DNA of 64,000 nt from Heterocephalus glaber (Eukaryota; Chordata; Mammalia; Rodentia; Bathyergidae), in assembly GCF_000247695.1 (NCBI RefSeq), contig NW_004624776.1, positions 17,609,875-17,673,874 of the forward strand, written 5' to 3'. Of this stretch, positions 1 through 10,748 are shown in pieces. The translations under genes and the position numbers were made by a program. The first letter of the stretch is position 1, and every line of letters starts with the position of its first letter. The notes below the pieces were generated by a model. The model made no database searches, had not been told where the DNA came from, and worked only from the letters and a program-made list of their open reading frames with translations.

Positions 1-340
1 TACTCTTAAGTGAAATAAATAGGACACATATGTGTAAATACCAAATAGTATCTCTAGTGTGAGAAACTGAAAGTGTAAATAAGGATGACAATGATTGAAA
101 TGAATAATTGATAATTTGAAATAGGAAAAGGTCCAAAGGTGGAGGCGTGGTGGGAGGGGAAGGGGAAAGGGAAGAATGGGAAGCAAAAATTATGAGAAAG
201 AAAGAAAAATAGAAACAAAGTCTAAGTAAATAGGGAAGGGTGGTAGGGGTGAAGGGCACATGGGTAATGGGGGGGAAAAGAAGAACTAAGACACATCATG
301 TTCAGGTACAAACACCCAATTGTATACCTAAAATGTACCA

Positions 341-371
<31 letters not shown>
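1..371 (+). mobile_element. L1 3' end (young lineage-specific type), 5' part outside the window
   Basis: Starts with cttaagtgaaataaatagga, the end of ORF2, then a purine-rich G tract (130-280), the phrase aatgtaccaatta and an (AT)n tail. The same order appears at 53452-53820, 44359-44651 and, reversed, at 8930-9437, which defines an L1 3'UTR family in this genome. Confidence 0.85.

Positions 372-372
<1 letters not shown>
345..372. repeat. (AT)n simple repeat
   Basis: About 14 AT units at the tail of the L1 3' end. It may have grown from the A-rich tail. Confidence 0.95.
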
Positions 373-375
<3 letters not shown>

Positions 376-384
376 CTTTGGGGG

Positions 385-766
385 TAATGTATTAGTAAGG
401 GTTTTCCACAGAAACAGAATCAATGGGGGGAGGGGAGAGAGGAGAGACAGAGAAAGACAGAGAGGCATAGATGGTAAGGAATTGGCTCATGCATTCATTG
501 AGGCTGAGCAGTTGGCAAGCTGAAGATCAGGATAGCTGATACAGTTCCAGTCCAAAGACTGGTAGGCTTGAGACCTGGGAATAAAAGGCATTTCAGTTTG
601 AATCTGAAGTCAGGAAAAGTCCAGTGTCCTAATTCAAAGGTAGGCAGAAGGAATTCCTTCTTACTGGAAGGAGAGTCAGCCCTTTTGTTCTATTCAATCC
701 TTCGACTGATTAAATGAGGTTCACCCACATGCTTTATTCAGTCAAATGTTCATGTCACTCAGAAAC
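385..766 (+). mobile_element. Ancient mammalian dispersed repeat, left part
   Basis: Matches a remembered common family beginning with tagtcagggttctccagagaa-like sequence and including 'aaggaattggctca'. The family name is not certain. Its right part resumes at 1612-1710 after a nested insertion. Confidence 0.6.
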
Positions 767-846
767 ACCATATTAGTTCACTTTTCATTGCTTGAATTAA
801 ACACAAAAGAGTGGGTATTGTGTATGAAAAGTGGTTTACTTAGCTC
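767..846 (-). mobile_element. MaLR-type LTR, outer fragment, reverse orientation
   Basis: The sequence attagttcacttttcattgc and aaaagtggtttacttagctc is the reverse complement of the 3' end of a MaLR LTR. The rest of the same LTR follows at 1268-1611, after an interrupting second LTR. Confidence 0.6.
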
Positions 847-1267
847 ATTGTTATGGCTTGTATCCAAGTGTCCCCCCAAAGCCTCATGCAGTCATAGGCT
901 TTTTGGAGGTAGCTGGACCCAGGGTGTGTACTGATGGGATCAAAGATATGATGCTGTGATTGATTCATGGTGCTATGCTAGGATGAAGGTTGGCCCACAC
1001 TGGGTGTGAGTGCTACCTGCCCTAAGGGTGGGTAGTCTGGATAAGATATAAGGGATAGAAAGAGGGTTGCTGTTGGTTGCTTATTGACTGCTGCTTTCTG
1101 CCTTCTGCCCACCATGAACTCTTTCTCCTCTGTGATGCCCCTCTGCCATGCCATGCTGCCTTGGCATGGCAGAGGGGCCTAAAACCTTTACAAACTGTGA
1201 GCCAATTAAACCTTTCCTCCTTTAACTTTGAGTGTCGGGTATTTTGTCTCAGCAACAAGAAAAGTAA
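847..1267 (+). mobile_element. MaLR-type LTR, forward, inside another MaLR LTR
   Basis: Begins gttatggcttgtatccaagt and ends with gagccaattaaacctttcct followed by gggtattttgtctcagcaac. This is the typical 3' end of MaLR (ORR1/MST-like) solo LTRs. It contains a 17-bp perfect hairpin (1137-1178). Confidence 0.75.
1137..1178. repeat. 17-bp perfect inverted repeat with 8-base loop
   Basis: gcccctctgccatgcca and its exact reverse complement at 1162-1178. It lies inside the forward MaLR LTR. Confidence 0.95.
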
Positions 1268-1611
1268 CTCACAGACACAGCTCTGGAGACTCAAGGGCAT
1301 GGTGTCAGCACCAGCTGGGCCCTGGCAAGGACCTCATAACATACAGGAGTATGACACAGGGGTAAATTTTGGAGGAAGCGATCACATTCCAAGACAGGGA
1401 GCCAGGCTGAGCTTCAGAAGTTGAGCTCCTATAAGAGTGCACTGTCATGAGCTCTATGTGTCCCATGAGAACAGCCTGAAACCCTCCCAAGGGTGGTACT
1501 CCTAATGACTGGGAACCTTTCCTAGACCTCACCTCTCAAAGTTCACACCTCCCCACATGGCCAGACTAGGGACAAAGCCCTAACTCATGAACTTTTGGAG
1601 GACAAACCATG
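1268..1611 (-). mobile_element. MaLR-type LTR, remainder of the outer reverse copy
   Basis: Ends with ctaactcatgaacttttgga and ggacaaaccat, the reversed 5' end of a MaLR LTR. No gag or pol sequence is present. Confidence 0.55.
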
Positions 1612-1710
1612 GAAGTCACCCTCACAGAAATGCCCAGAATATGGTTTGATCAAATGTCAGGGTACCCAGGGCCCAGTAACACAGACACATAAGTTACCCT
1701 TGGTAGTGGT
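1612..1710 (+). mobile_element. Ancient dispersed repeat, right part
   Basis: The sequences caccctcacagaaatgccca and gtttgatcaaatgtcagggt continue the repeat that starts at 385. This shows that the two LTRs inserted into it. Confidence 0.55.
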
Positions 1711-1789
1711 TTCCAGTGTGGACTGTGAGGAACATTTGTACACGAGTCTGTGGAAACACATGTTGGCTCTCAGAGCACAATAGCTAGGT

Positions 1790-1912
1790 GGAATGGTGAA
1801 CACATATTTAACTTCTTAAAAACCATGTAAACTGTTGGCCAAAGATGTTTAGCATGTTACATCTCCATCAGCAGAGGAGCAGAGTTTCAGGTAGAGCTAC
1901 TCAAGTGATATA
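1790..1912 (-). mobile_element. Old L1 3'UTR fragment
   Basis: Reads as the reversed L1M-type phrase around 'ttaacttcttaaaaaccatg ... aaactgttggccaaag ... catctccatcagcagagg'. It is strongly diverged. Confidence 0.45.
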
Positions 1913-2460
1913 AATAAATGTGGAAGATGAATTTTTTTTTTTTTGAAAATGAGACCTCTGTCCTGGTAGGCCTTGCTGGAAGGATGACATTTGAGCAAAT
2001 CTTTGGGATGTGAGACTTGTGTGACCAAGGACACTGGAAAGGGGATGTGGCTGGCACACAGGAATTAGGGGGTCACAGCTAAGGAGGTGAGGGGGCCTCT
2101 ATTAATAGGTCACTGTAAAATTTCGTTGCTGTAAGTGAAATGCAGAACTATTTCAGGGACAGAGAGGCAAAATGTTCTCTGACTTACAGCTGTGTTGACT
2201 CTCAGAGGGCAAGGACAAGGCAGGACCACTCAGGAGGCTCCTGGAGGTGATGGGGCCCAGCCACCTGGTGGCCCTGCCCCTGGTGGCCCAGGGGCAGATT
2301 ATGGAGATAATTATGAGAAAGAAAGAATGGAGAAAACATTGCCAATGGAGGGAAAAAAAGAGTTAGGAGTCAAGGGTGAATTTAAACTCTAGACTTTATG
2401 GTCTCATGAGGAACCATGGTCATAGGACCAAGAGTAAACCCTAGGGTTTCTCCAGAGAAT

Positions 2461-2546
2461 TTTTTTTTTTTTTGGTACTGGAGATCGAACTCAGGACCTT
2501 GCGCTTGTGAGGCAGGTGGAACCACTGAGCTAAATCCCAGGCCCCC
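2461..2546 (-). mobile_element. ID SINE
   Basis: Poly-T, then ggtactggagatcgaactca and cactgagctaaatccc: a reversed tRNA-Ala-derived ID element with recognisable A and B boxes. Confidence 0.9.
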
Positions 2547-2614
2547 AGAGAGTTTAATAAGCACTCAAAGCTGACAACTCAAAGAAGGTAGCTCAAAAAT
2601 TAGAGGAAAAAATT

Positions 2615-2800
2615 AAAGCCAGGCATGGTGGTGCTGGGTGGAACCCCAGCAACTCTGGAAGGCTGAGAAAGGAAGACTGTCAAGTTCAAGGCCAGCTTGG
2701 GCAACTTAGTCCAACTCTGTCTCAAAACAAAAATAATGAAAAGTATTGAAGATGTAGGTCAGTCCAAAGGCCTTAGGTTTAATCACTAGTACAAAAAAAA
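2615..2800 (+). mobile_element. B1-dID composite SINE
   Basis: A B1-like left half (gccaggcatggtggtgctgg) is joined to a degenerate ID-like right half (agatgtaggtcagtccaaag) ending in an A-rich tail. Confidence 0.7.
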
Positions 2801-3000
2801 GAAAGAAAAAGAAATATCCTCTTCCTAAGACTGCAAGAAACTTTGCCTGTGCTCATCTATGGTGCTGAAGGGAAAGGAGTCATCTTGCCTCTGACAGTTC
2901 ATAACCATAAGCCAGTGCTCATACAGGTTTGTGTCCTGAATCAGTATCACTAGCTGGACAGAATTCCCTCCAACTCAGAGTTGAGTTTAAGATGAATCTA

Positions 3001-3097
3001 GGGGCTGGGGATTTAGCTCAGTGGTTCCACTGCCTCCCTCAAAAGCACAAGGACCTGAGTTCTATCCCCAGTACCAAAAAAAACAACAACAAAAAAG
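3001..3097 (+). mobile_element. ID SINE
   Basis: ggggctggggatttagctca and gacctgagttctatccccag with an A-rich tail; full length. Confidence 0.92.
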
Positions 3098-3310
3098 ATG
3101 ACTCCAAACTGGGAAAGGTGCCTTCAAATCCTATGGAGGAATCATCATCTTTCATGTCAAAGAAGCCCACACAGGGATTTCCAGCAGCCAGCTAGTACTC
3201 TTTCAGTAGCAAGAAAAAAATCATTTCCAATATACCCTCACACAGCTCACAGACAACATTACATGCATAAAGAAGTGAGATCCTACAAGTGAGAATAAAG
3301 AGAAACAAGA

Positions 3311-3396
3311 GGGCCAGGGATTTAGTTCAGTGGTCCTGTGCCTGCCTGGCAAGTACAAGGTCCTGAGTTTGATCGCTGGTACCAAAACAAAAAAAG
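3311..3396 (+). mobile_element. ID SINE
   Basis: gggccagggatttagttcag and gtcctgagtttgatcg, then a gaa-interrupted A tail. Confidence 0.9.
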
Positions 3397-3754
3397 AGGA
3401 AGAGAAAAAGAGACAACAGAAACAGACTTAAACAAACTTCCAAACTGAGAATTATCAAGGGCAGAATGCAAAATGTTTGAATAACTCTAAGGCAAGATTA
3501 GAAATATGCACAGAGAACAAGAAATTACAAATAATGAGCTTCAGTTTTCATGGGGCATCTGGCTGGATAGAAGTTCTAAAAATTAATGTAATGGATTGAG
3601 GGTGGTATCGCTGCTTCTGGGACTGAAGATGTCTTCATTGTTGGGTTTCAGAGAGGGCAGTATGGAAGACCTTCAGTAACTAAAAGTATTTTCTAAGGAA
3701 AAGAGACATGAAAGCTGGCAGGCATGACTATGCTAAATTCCTGAGAAGTTATAT

Positions 3755-4556
3755 TCCAAAAGTGTCAGGCCCTCATAGTGAAGAGAGAATTGACTGAGTA
3801 TCAGAAGACTGGGTTCCACCTCTCCCAGGGCCAAGGAAGAGGCTTCTGGGCCACTGTACGACTGCTCCCAGCACAGAGGAAGGGGCTTCTGGACCACAAT
3901 ACCATAGCTCCCAGCACAGAGGAGGTGAGCCGCGCAGGCAACAACAGCACCCCCGAACCCCACACCCCATCAAAATGAGAAGACACATAAGCAAGCCTCA
4001 AAACCAGACTTCCAGATCACCTACAGCAACGCCAAAAGGAAATGAGATCGAACACTCTGATACTCAACCACCTGGACCCACTGAACTGGCAACAAAAGAG
4101 GATCTGGGAAAAATGAAATCAGAAATAATTTCTCAGATAACAACAGAGATTGTGCTCATAGTGCAAGACATGATCAATAAATCTAGAGAGGAGCTGAGGA
4201 ACATGATGGAAGCCCAACATAGGAAACAAATGGAATCCATAAAACAGATGCAAACAGATTTCCAGGAGATTAAAAACTCCACTGAAAGTCTACACAGCAG
4301 AATGAGCCAATGTGAGGACAGGATCTCAGATATAGAAGATAAGATTGGAAAAAAAAATTGCTTCAAAATTGTAAGGGACCACAAGAAATCAATCCAGCAG
4401 CTGCTAGATGATGCAAAGAAGAATAACATAAGACTAACTGGAGTCAGTGAAGAAAGAGGAGAGAGTGCAGATGACATAAAAAACTGTTCACAGAAGTGAC
4501 GGCAGAAAACTTCCCAAGGAGGGGGAAAGAACTCACACAGCCTTTGGGGGACAGTT
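3755..4556 (+). mobile_element. L1 5'UTR and ORF1 fragment, broken
   Basis: Positions 3975-4499 read as 174 residues with a charged Gln/Lys/Glu-rich coiled coil (for example LRNMMEAQHRKQMESIKQMQ) and the stretch RLTGVSEERGES, typical of LINE-1 ORF1p, the RNA-binding chaperone of L1. The frame breaks near 4490; the ORF1p motif AENFPRRGKE continues in another frame until about 4556, where the L1 similarity stops. Upstream lie two 43-base imperfect repeats (3841-3880 and 3884-3923) that look like 5'UTR sequence. There is no 3' end, so it is a non-functional relic. Confidence 0.8.
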
Positions 4557-4559
4557 CTC

Positions 4560-6385
4560 ACTAACTAGGAAACTCACATTTGGCTGGTGGACTTATGCCC
4601 CAAATAACTGACTTCTGTTTATATCCAAAAATAAAAGACTTTGTTGTTTATATACTAGTAGGAAAGCCCTACTTCCTATCTTGCTGAAAACCAAGAGTAT
4701 CCCACTTCTTTCCAGAACACAAAATACGAAAACCATTTGGGCAGTTTTTAAACTTTGTCTGTTTTCCAAAATGGTTGTGCTTCATTTACTTGAACAAAAC
4801 ATTTTAAAATGCAGTTGTCATCTATCCCATGCCTCCGAGAGCAGTTTGTTTTAGGATAAATGGTGGCCTTAGCTCAGATCACATGCTGAAAGGATTCGGT
4901 GCACACCCCAGCCCTAATCATGGCCTGTAATCTCGTTTCACATTTTCTCTCTGGCTACTCTGCTGACCCTGCTGACCCCAGCATTTTCACTGTGCTGGCT
5001 AACAGGACAAGGGATTGAGCCAAACAAAAGCACAGTCTGAGGACTGTGTCTACCCCCTGTGCCCCATTCAGGTCTGCTGCTAGATGAGTAGAAGCTATCT
5101 GAAATCCAGCCAAAGCCTCTTGATGGAAAACTCTGACTTCCAAAAAGTATTCTTGGTGCTTTTTAAAATACTGTGATTAGCACAGGTTGAAAGAGACTGT
5201 TCACAGCCAAGAGCACGGCCTGCTAGCCAGCCAGTGACCAGGTTCCTCACGCCTCTCTGTATGGGGTTGGAGTGGATGGTGGGTGTTTTCAATACTGTGA
5301 GCCAAATGGGCTCTGATGCAACACTCAGTTCTGCGAATGTCACAGGAAGAAGCTGCAGGTGACAAACAGGCCTGACTGTACCAACACATCTCTACCCCAA
5401 AAGGTGGAGAAAGGGTTTGGCATGCAGATAGAGTTTTGCCAACCCTATCTGCAATCGAACAGTTACCCTTTAGGTCCCTTACAATTCTGACTCTGTCCCT
5501 AGCTTGGCCCTCTGGAACAGGCAGCACTGTGGGTTCCGGTTCCCCAGGCTTGGCGAGAGTAGGGATGAGGGTAGAGGGAGAAAAGATTCTACCCAGGCCC
5601 CAAGGTAAAGAGGAACACACTAGGTGGGGGAAGCAAATTCACACTTTCTTCCCTTTTTCTTCAGTTTGGGTGTTAACATCTGAGGCTTCTGGACTCAGTT
5701 CTTGTTAAATTTCTGTAATCGGGGATAAATCTTCCAGCTCTGCAGATATAGCAGGTCTCTTTCTAGATTGCATTGTGATGAGAGGCAGCCTGTGGATCCA
5801 CACTGTCCCCCCCACACACTCCCAAAGAGAAGCACCAGACAAAACACGAGACAGGAAGGAGAGGGGAGAGAAATGCTGGGGACAGTGGGCTGATGATGAC
5901 CTCACTCCTGACCCCTGAGCTCCCAGCCCTCTACGTATTCTCCAGGAGAAGCGTGAGTCATACTGAACACCCAGCCATCGCTGGAGCACCAACCCCAGGA
6001 CAACCTCAAAAGGAAAACTCCTTCCGCCCTCCACCAGCGAAACTCTCAGAAGGGGCAGTATGAGCTTCTCCAGCTCCTGGTCTGCTTTCAGTCTGTGCCC
6101 ATGTCAACCCCACTGCAGCCAACTTTGGCTTCCCCTCTTTCGCAAAGCTTCCCGGCCTTCCCAGCAATGTACCTTTGAGTGCTCCCCAAAATCTCTACTT
6201 TTGTTTTTTCCTATTTTGAAAACATTCTCTCTCTCAAATTTCATCCATCTCTTAAGTCTGCATCTCTTTGTGATCAACTCCAACCTCTTCCCACCTTTCC
6301 TTGAAATTTCACCGTTTCTCCAGGATCCCAAATTCAACATGTCCCAAGCTGGATTAACTAAAAATTTAAGAATAAACATATGTTA
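4560..6385. other. No gene recognised
   Basis: Mixed sequence, moderately GC-rich from 5200 to 6100. It holds several short open frames of up to 139 codons without recognisable domains or splice context. No SINE was recognised. Confidence 0.5.
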
Positions 6386-6387
6386 AC

Positions 6388-6755
6388 AAGATTTCTGTCA
6401 CTGTGACAAAACACCTGAGAGAATCAACTCAAAGGGGAAAAGGTGTATTTGGGCTCACAGCCAGAAGTTTCAGTCTATGATCAGCTGGGCCTGTTGCCTT
6501 TCGGCCTTGTGACCAGGCTGTACATCATGACCAGAACACGTGCAAGAGGAAGCTGCTCATCCGGTGGTAGCCAGGAAGCAAAAAGAGAGATGAGAAAGGG
6601 CTGGTTCCCCACATCTCCTTCAGGGACATGGCCCCCAGTGACCTGACTTCCTCCTACTATGCTTCACTTCCTCAAAGCTACGCCCCTTCCCAGTAACGCC
6701 ACAGGCTTGCCACAAGGCCTTTGGGGGATACGCAAGACCCAAGGCCTAACAAACC
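6388..6755 (-). mobile_element. MaLR-type LTR, reverse
   Basis: Reads gtcactgtgacaaaacacct, gtatttgggctcacag and aggaagctgctcatccgg, the pattern of a reversed rodent MaLR LTR. No internal genes. Confidence 0.6.
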
Positions 6756-6959
6756 ATTTACTTCTCTCACATACACAATCTCACACCTTTCTATTCCTCA
6801 TCCCAGCACCCATGTGCTAACCCTACTTCCTATTTCTGCCACCTGACCTTTTAGCTACGCCCTCTGCCTGCAAACCGGCCCTTACTCCGCCTGTCTTGAA
6901 CAAAACCCGCTCAGTTTCTATTTGATGCGTCGTTTGGAAGTTACTCACCCACCAATGAC

Positions 6960-7306
6960 CATCTGTGAGGCCCTGTACACCACAGCATGGCCCAAAGGTG
7001 TCTGTGTTTTGAGTCTTGCCACGCAGCTATGGAAGCTTTAAGGGTCAGGGCACAGAGAAGGAGTTAGATGGGGTGGGTGTCTTGAAGGACTGTCGGGACC
7101 CCAGCCCCTCCTCTTCCTCTTTCTCTGCTTCCTCGACACCATGAGGTAAGCACCTTTCTTGGAAACAGGCTCCCACCAGGAGCATGTCTCACCATGGGCC
7201 TGAAGGCAACGGCCCAGCCAGGCATGGCTCCAAACCTCCAAACCCATGAGCCAAAATAAAGCTTTTCTCAGGTTTTTGCCACAGGACCAGAAAGCTAACT
7301 AGCACA
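6960..7306 (+). mobile_element. MaLR-type LTR, forward
   Basis: Ends with gagccaaaataaagctttt, then gccacaggaccagaaagcta. It has a polyadenylation signal at about 7254 and an LTR-like end. It is opposite in orientation to the copy at 6388. Confidence 0.6.
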
Positions 7307-7551
7307 CTGTTGAAGTTTTAAGGCCCTCTGTGATGCAGCTGCCCCCTGTCCGCTGGCACCATCCCCTGCTCCTCCTGACTCCCACACACACTCCCCACTG
7401 CACCTGGCCTGGAGGCTCACTGTTCTCTTCACAGGCCCAGTGATCCCCTTTTCAGTAACGCCACCTTTTAAATCCCTGACAGACCAAACAGTGTCTCCTC
7501 TCTCTCTTTTCCTGCCTATTCCTTAACTTCAATTTAAAACCCAACCCCATC

Positions 7552-7636
7552 GGGGCTGGGGATTTGGCTCAGTGGCACTGAGCCTGCCTTGCAAGTGCAT
7601 GGTCCTGAGTTTGATCCCCGGTACCACAAGTAAATA
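7552..7636 (+). mobile_element. ID SINE
   Basis: ggggctggggatttggctca and gagtttgatccccggtacca with a short taaata tail. Confidence 0.92.
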
Positions 7637-7984
7637 AAACCCAATCCCTCCAGGACACCTTCCCAAATCACTGTGGCCAGGCACTGCCCCTTTGCCCTCT
7701 GTACACCAGTGACCCTTGACCTATTTCATTTGCCACCTGCTGTGGTGTTTCTCCTGGCCAGTGGGGAGGTCTGGTGGGCAGGTGCCAAGAGCCCCTGAGG
7801 ATGAATCCCACTCAGGCCCTGCCTGCTGTGGGTAACCAGTCAATATTTGATCAACTGAATAAGCATGTAGGAAGGATATTGTTTTTCCCACTCCTGGAGA
7901 GTATATTCACAAAAGTCTTTTTGTTTTGAGGTGGGCTTTGTGCACCTATTTTTCCATTGCACAGACCAGAGTAAACACATATTT

Positions 7985-8140
7985 CATTGGTTCCTTTGGT
8001 GGGGGCCTGGGTCTCATACAGTCCAGGCTGGCCTGGACTTCGCTCTGTAGCCCAGGCTGACATTGAATTTGTGGCGATCTTCCTGCCTCAGCCTTCTGAG
8101 TGCTGGAATTACAGGTATGTGCCACTATGCACATATTTGG
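7985..8140 (-). mobile_element. B1 SINE
   Basis: tctgtagcccaggctgacat and tgctggaattacaggtatgt. The reversed B1 carries the duplicated 'caggctgg' block that is a rodent hallmark. Confidence 0.8.
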
Positions 8141-8929
8141 GGATTCTTAATAAATATCAAATTACTCTTAACAACAACAAAGAGGAAAGCAGAATTGCAG
8201 CCCCTTCCCAATGGCCTTATGCTTAAAAAAAAAAAATTAAAGGAGCCATAGTAACCTGCAGATTATTTTACATAACCAAATTTCCTCAGTGAACTATATA
8301 AAAATATTTATATGGCAGCGGGGAGGTGGGTTGCATTTATGTGCAAATAATATGAACGTATGGATAAGGACCAGATGGGAGAAACACCGATATGCTAAGG
8401 GGGCAAAACTTTAGATATGACTATTTGCTCTATTAAAATGTTTTCCCTTTATGGTTTAAATTATATATTCCTTACATCTTTAATGACTCTAAAAAAATCT
8501 AAAACAGAATATTTTACTGTTAAGAATGAGAATTGTTGACAGTGTGATGGCTGTGAACACTGTCAATGTGCTCGATGCCACTCAAAAGTGGGAGAGGGCC
8601 AGGAGGGTCTGTGGGCCGTGAAACATCTGCCCCAGCTGTAGCGAACAGGGAGGGGCCAGGTGCTGGTCCCCTTCTGCCTGCTGGACCCTTTCAGGGCTGC
8701 CCACTGGCTTTCCACAGGTGAGGCTCCCAATGTGGGAGTTGGGAAGCACTGATCAGCACTTCCACTGCCATGGAAGCACAGCTGGGCAGATGTGCACAGG
8801 ACTAACCTATACCTGCTCCCACATGGAACCCTCCTGTCTGCCTTTGGGGACTGGCACCATGGGCCCTGGAATTCTTTTTAAATATCCCCAGCCCTTTTTA
8901 TTTTTTATTTTATTTATTTTTTGGTTTTT

Positions 8930-9437
8930 AAATTGAGTTTATTGGTACATTTTAGGTGTACAATGTCATGACATTCATCATTGGGAATTTGTACCTTTCC
9001 ATGATACATCTTTTTTTTTTTTTTGGTACCGGCGATTGAACTCAGGACCCCCTGCAAGGCAGGCACGGTGCCACTGAGTTAAATCCCCAGACCTACATGA
9101 TGTATCTTGGTTCTTATTTTTTCCCCATTCCCCTGCCCTCCCTTCAACCCCTCCACCTCTCCTTATTTACAAAGACTTTGTTTCTGTTTTTCCCTTTTCT
9201 CATATTTATTCCTTCCCCTTCTTGCCTTTCCCCTACCCTTTCCACTTCCCCTTCCCCTTTGGGCCTTTTCTTCCTATTTCACATTGTCTATTATACATTT
9301 TGATTCTTATTTACACTTTCAGTTTCTCACACCAGAGAAACTATTCGGTATTTACACAGGTGTGTCCTAGTCATTTCACCTGAGAGTATAGCCTCAGTGT
9401 GCATCCACTTAGCTATAAATGTCTGTTTTCTCATTCT
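8930..9437 (-). mobile_element. L1 3' end, reverse (interrupted by an ID SINE)
   Basis: Starts gagtttattggtacatttta (reversed polyadenylation region), then pyrimidine-rich sequence complementary to the G tracts of the other copies, then the reversed end of ORF2. An ID lies at 9011-9095, flanked by catgatacatc / catgatgtatc. Confidence 0.8.
9011..9095 (-). mobile_element. ID SINE inside an L1 3' end
   Basis: ggtaccggcgattgaactca and gccactgagttaaatcccca. The imperfect 11-bp duplication on both sides shows it inserted after the L1. Confidence 0.92.
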
Positions 9438-9989
9438 AAAAAAAAAAAAGAAGAAGAAGAATGAGAATTGTCCAGAAAGGTGTTATTTAGAAATCCTAAC
9501 TCCAAAAGTAATTGGCCATATTCTCCTCTTTCCCGGAGCCCTCTAACATCTAACATCTCTGGCCTCAGATCCCAGCACCCTGCATCTCCGAAGGCCAGAT
9601 TTCTAGCAGCTTCCTCAAGGGCCAGCGACCAGCTGTGGCTGGAGCTCTTTGTTGTGTTTTAATTGAATACTCAACCACATGAAGGTCTTAGATGGCTCCT
9701 TTAATAAGGTGGGAAGCTTCTGGGCTGCATCAGACTGGGAGTTCAGAAGGAAGAAGAATAGGCTTTGACACAGTCCCCTCTTATTTCAGAAGACCGGATT
9801 CTCTAGAATAAAGTCTTGGAGTAAAACTCACCTCTAGGATTTACTAGAGTAGAGACTTCAGTTTAAAACAACACAACTTGTCTCTCGGTTAATGTTCCTG
9901 TGTGTCACAGGCTGTTAACTATACAGTAATTCCCATCGAGATCTACCGCCCATGGCCAGAGAGCGCTTTCTCTTCTTTCCACGCTGTGG

Positions 9990-10335
9990 GAGAGGTTGTC
10001 CAAGGGACCCTGGTGGGTGATACCAGAGTGTGGGGCGGAGATACCAGAGGCCGAGGCGGGGATGTCTAGTCCCAGTCGGAGGTGGCCTTCCGTCGGTCCC
10101 ACACACTCGCCCCGGCAGGAAAGGCTGTCCACACCTCCTGGAGGCCAACCGAGTCCCTTCCCACTCAGACTCCCTGGCTCCCCATCCAGCCCGTGTGCTC
10201 CCAGACAGCAGACAGCAGCAGGGCCGCTTTCCCTCGCCCGGCGCAGAGCCTGGGGCTCAGCTGGACCAGGCAGGCTCCAGGGCTGGTGAGCCCTCGCCCA
10301 ATGCGTCTGCCAGCATTGCAGACGCCACTGAAAAC
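9990..10335. promoter_or_regulatory. CpG-rich patch of unknown role
   Basis: Contains well over a dozen CpG dinucleotides in about 300 bases (ccgaggcggggatg, ctcgccccggcagg, ctcgcccggcgcagag) in a CpG-poor region. Open frames exist on the plus strand in several registers, but no known protein was recognised. It may be a distal regulatory element or a non-coding promoter. Confidence 0.3.
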
Positions 10336-10596
10336 TGCTCCATGGTGGATAAGTGTCTTTCTCTGAAGTACATAATAATGTGAAGTCAGGGAAGCAGCAG
10401 AGCAGTGGACGTTCGGGAGAGGGGATGTATCCGTCCCGTTACTTCAGGGTGGTGAATTGTACTAAGTATCTTTTTCAAATTAATGCTCAATTTACTCACA
10501 GATTATTTTGGAAGTTATCATCATTGCTGAGGCCCATATTTCAAATGCATGAATCTTGTTTCTTATGGTGGTGGAGATATATTGCCATTTTAAGCT

Positions 10597-10745
10597 TTTT
10601 TTCTTTCTTTTCTTTTTGTACTAGGTATCGAACCCAGGGCCTTTGCTCTTTGCACTGAGCTACATCTCCCATCCTATTTTTATTTCTGAGACAGTGTCTC
10701 ACTAAGTTGCCCAGGCTGGGCTCAGTGAGCCAAGCTCATTGGAGC
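10597..10745 (-). mobile_element. B1-dID composite SINE, reverse
   Basis: Reversed ID-like half (gtatcgaacccagggccttt) followed by a B1-like half (gagacagtgtctcactaagt). Confidence 0.6.
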
Positions 10746-10748
10746 CAA

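Larger units (their letters stand above)
8537..9456 (+). mobile_element. Compound insertion bounded by a 15-bp direct repeat, with A-rich tail
   Basis: The sequence aagaatgagaattgt occurs at 8522-8536 and again at 9457-9471, directly after an A12(GAA)n tail. This is the signature of L1-driven retrotransposition on the plus strand. The insert holds an L1M-like phrase (8545-8585), 300 bases of unassigned GC-rich sequence and a reversed L1 3' end. Confidence 0.55.

Noticed and set aside
4133..4561. 142-codon minus-strand open frame
   Set aside because: It is the antisense shadow of the L1 ORF1 fragment.
5201..5620. 139-codon minus-strand open frame
   Set aside because: No recognisable domain, no splice or promoter context, and overlapping open frames on both strands.
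7552..7636. tRNA gene calls on the ID elements
   Set aside because: They keep A and B boxes but lack a full cloverleaf and end in A-rich tails, so they are SINEs and not tRNA genes.
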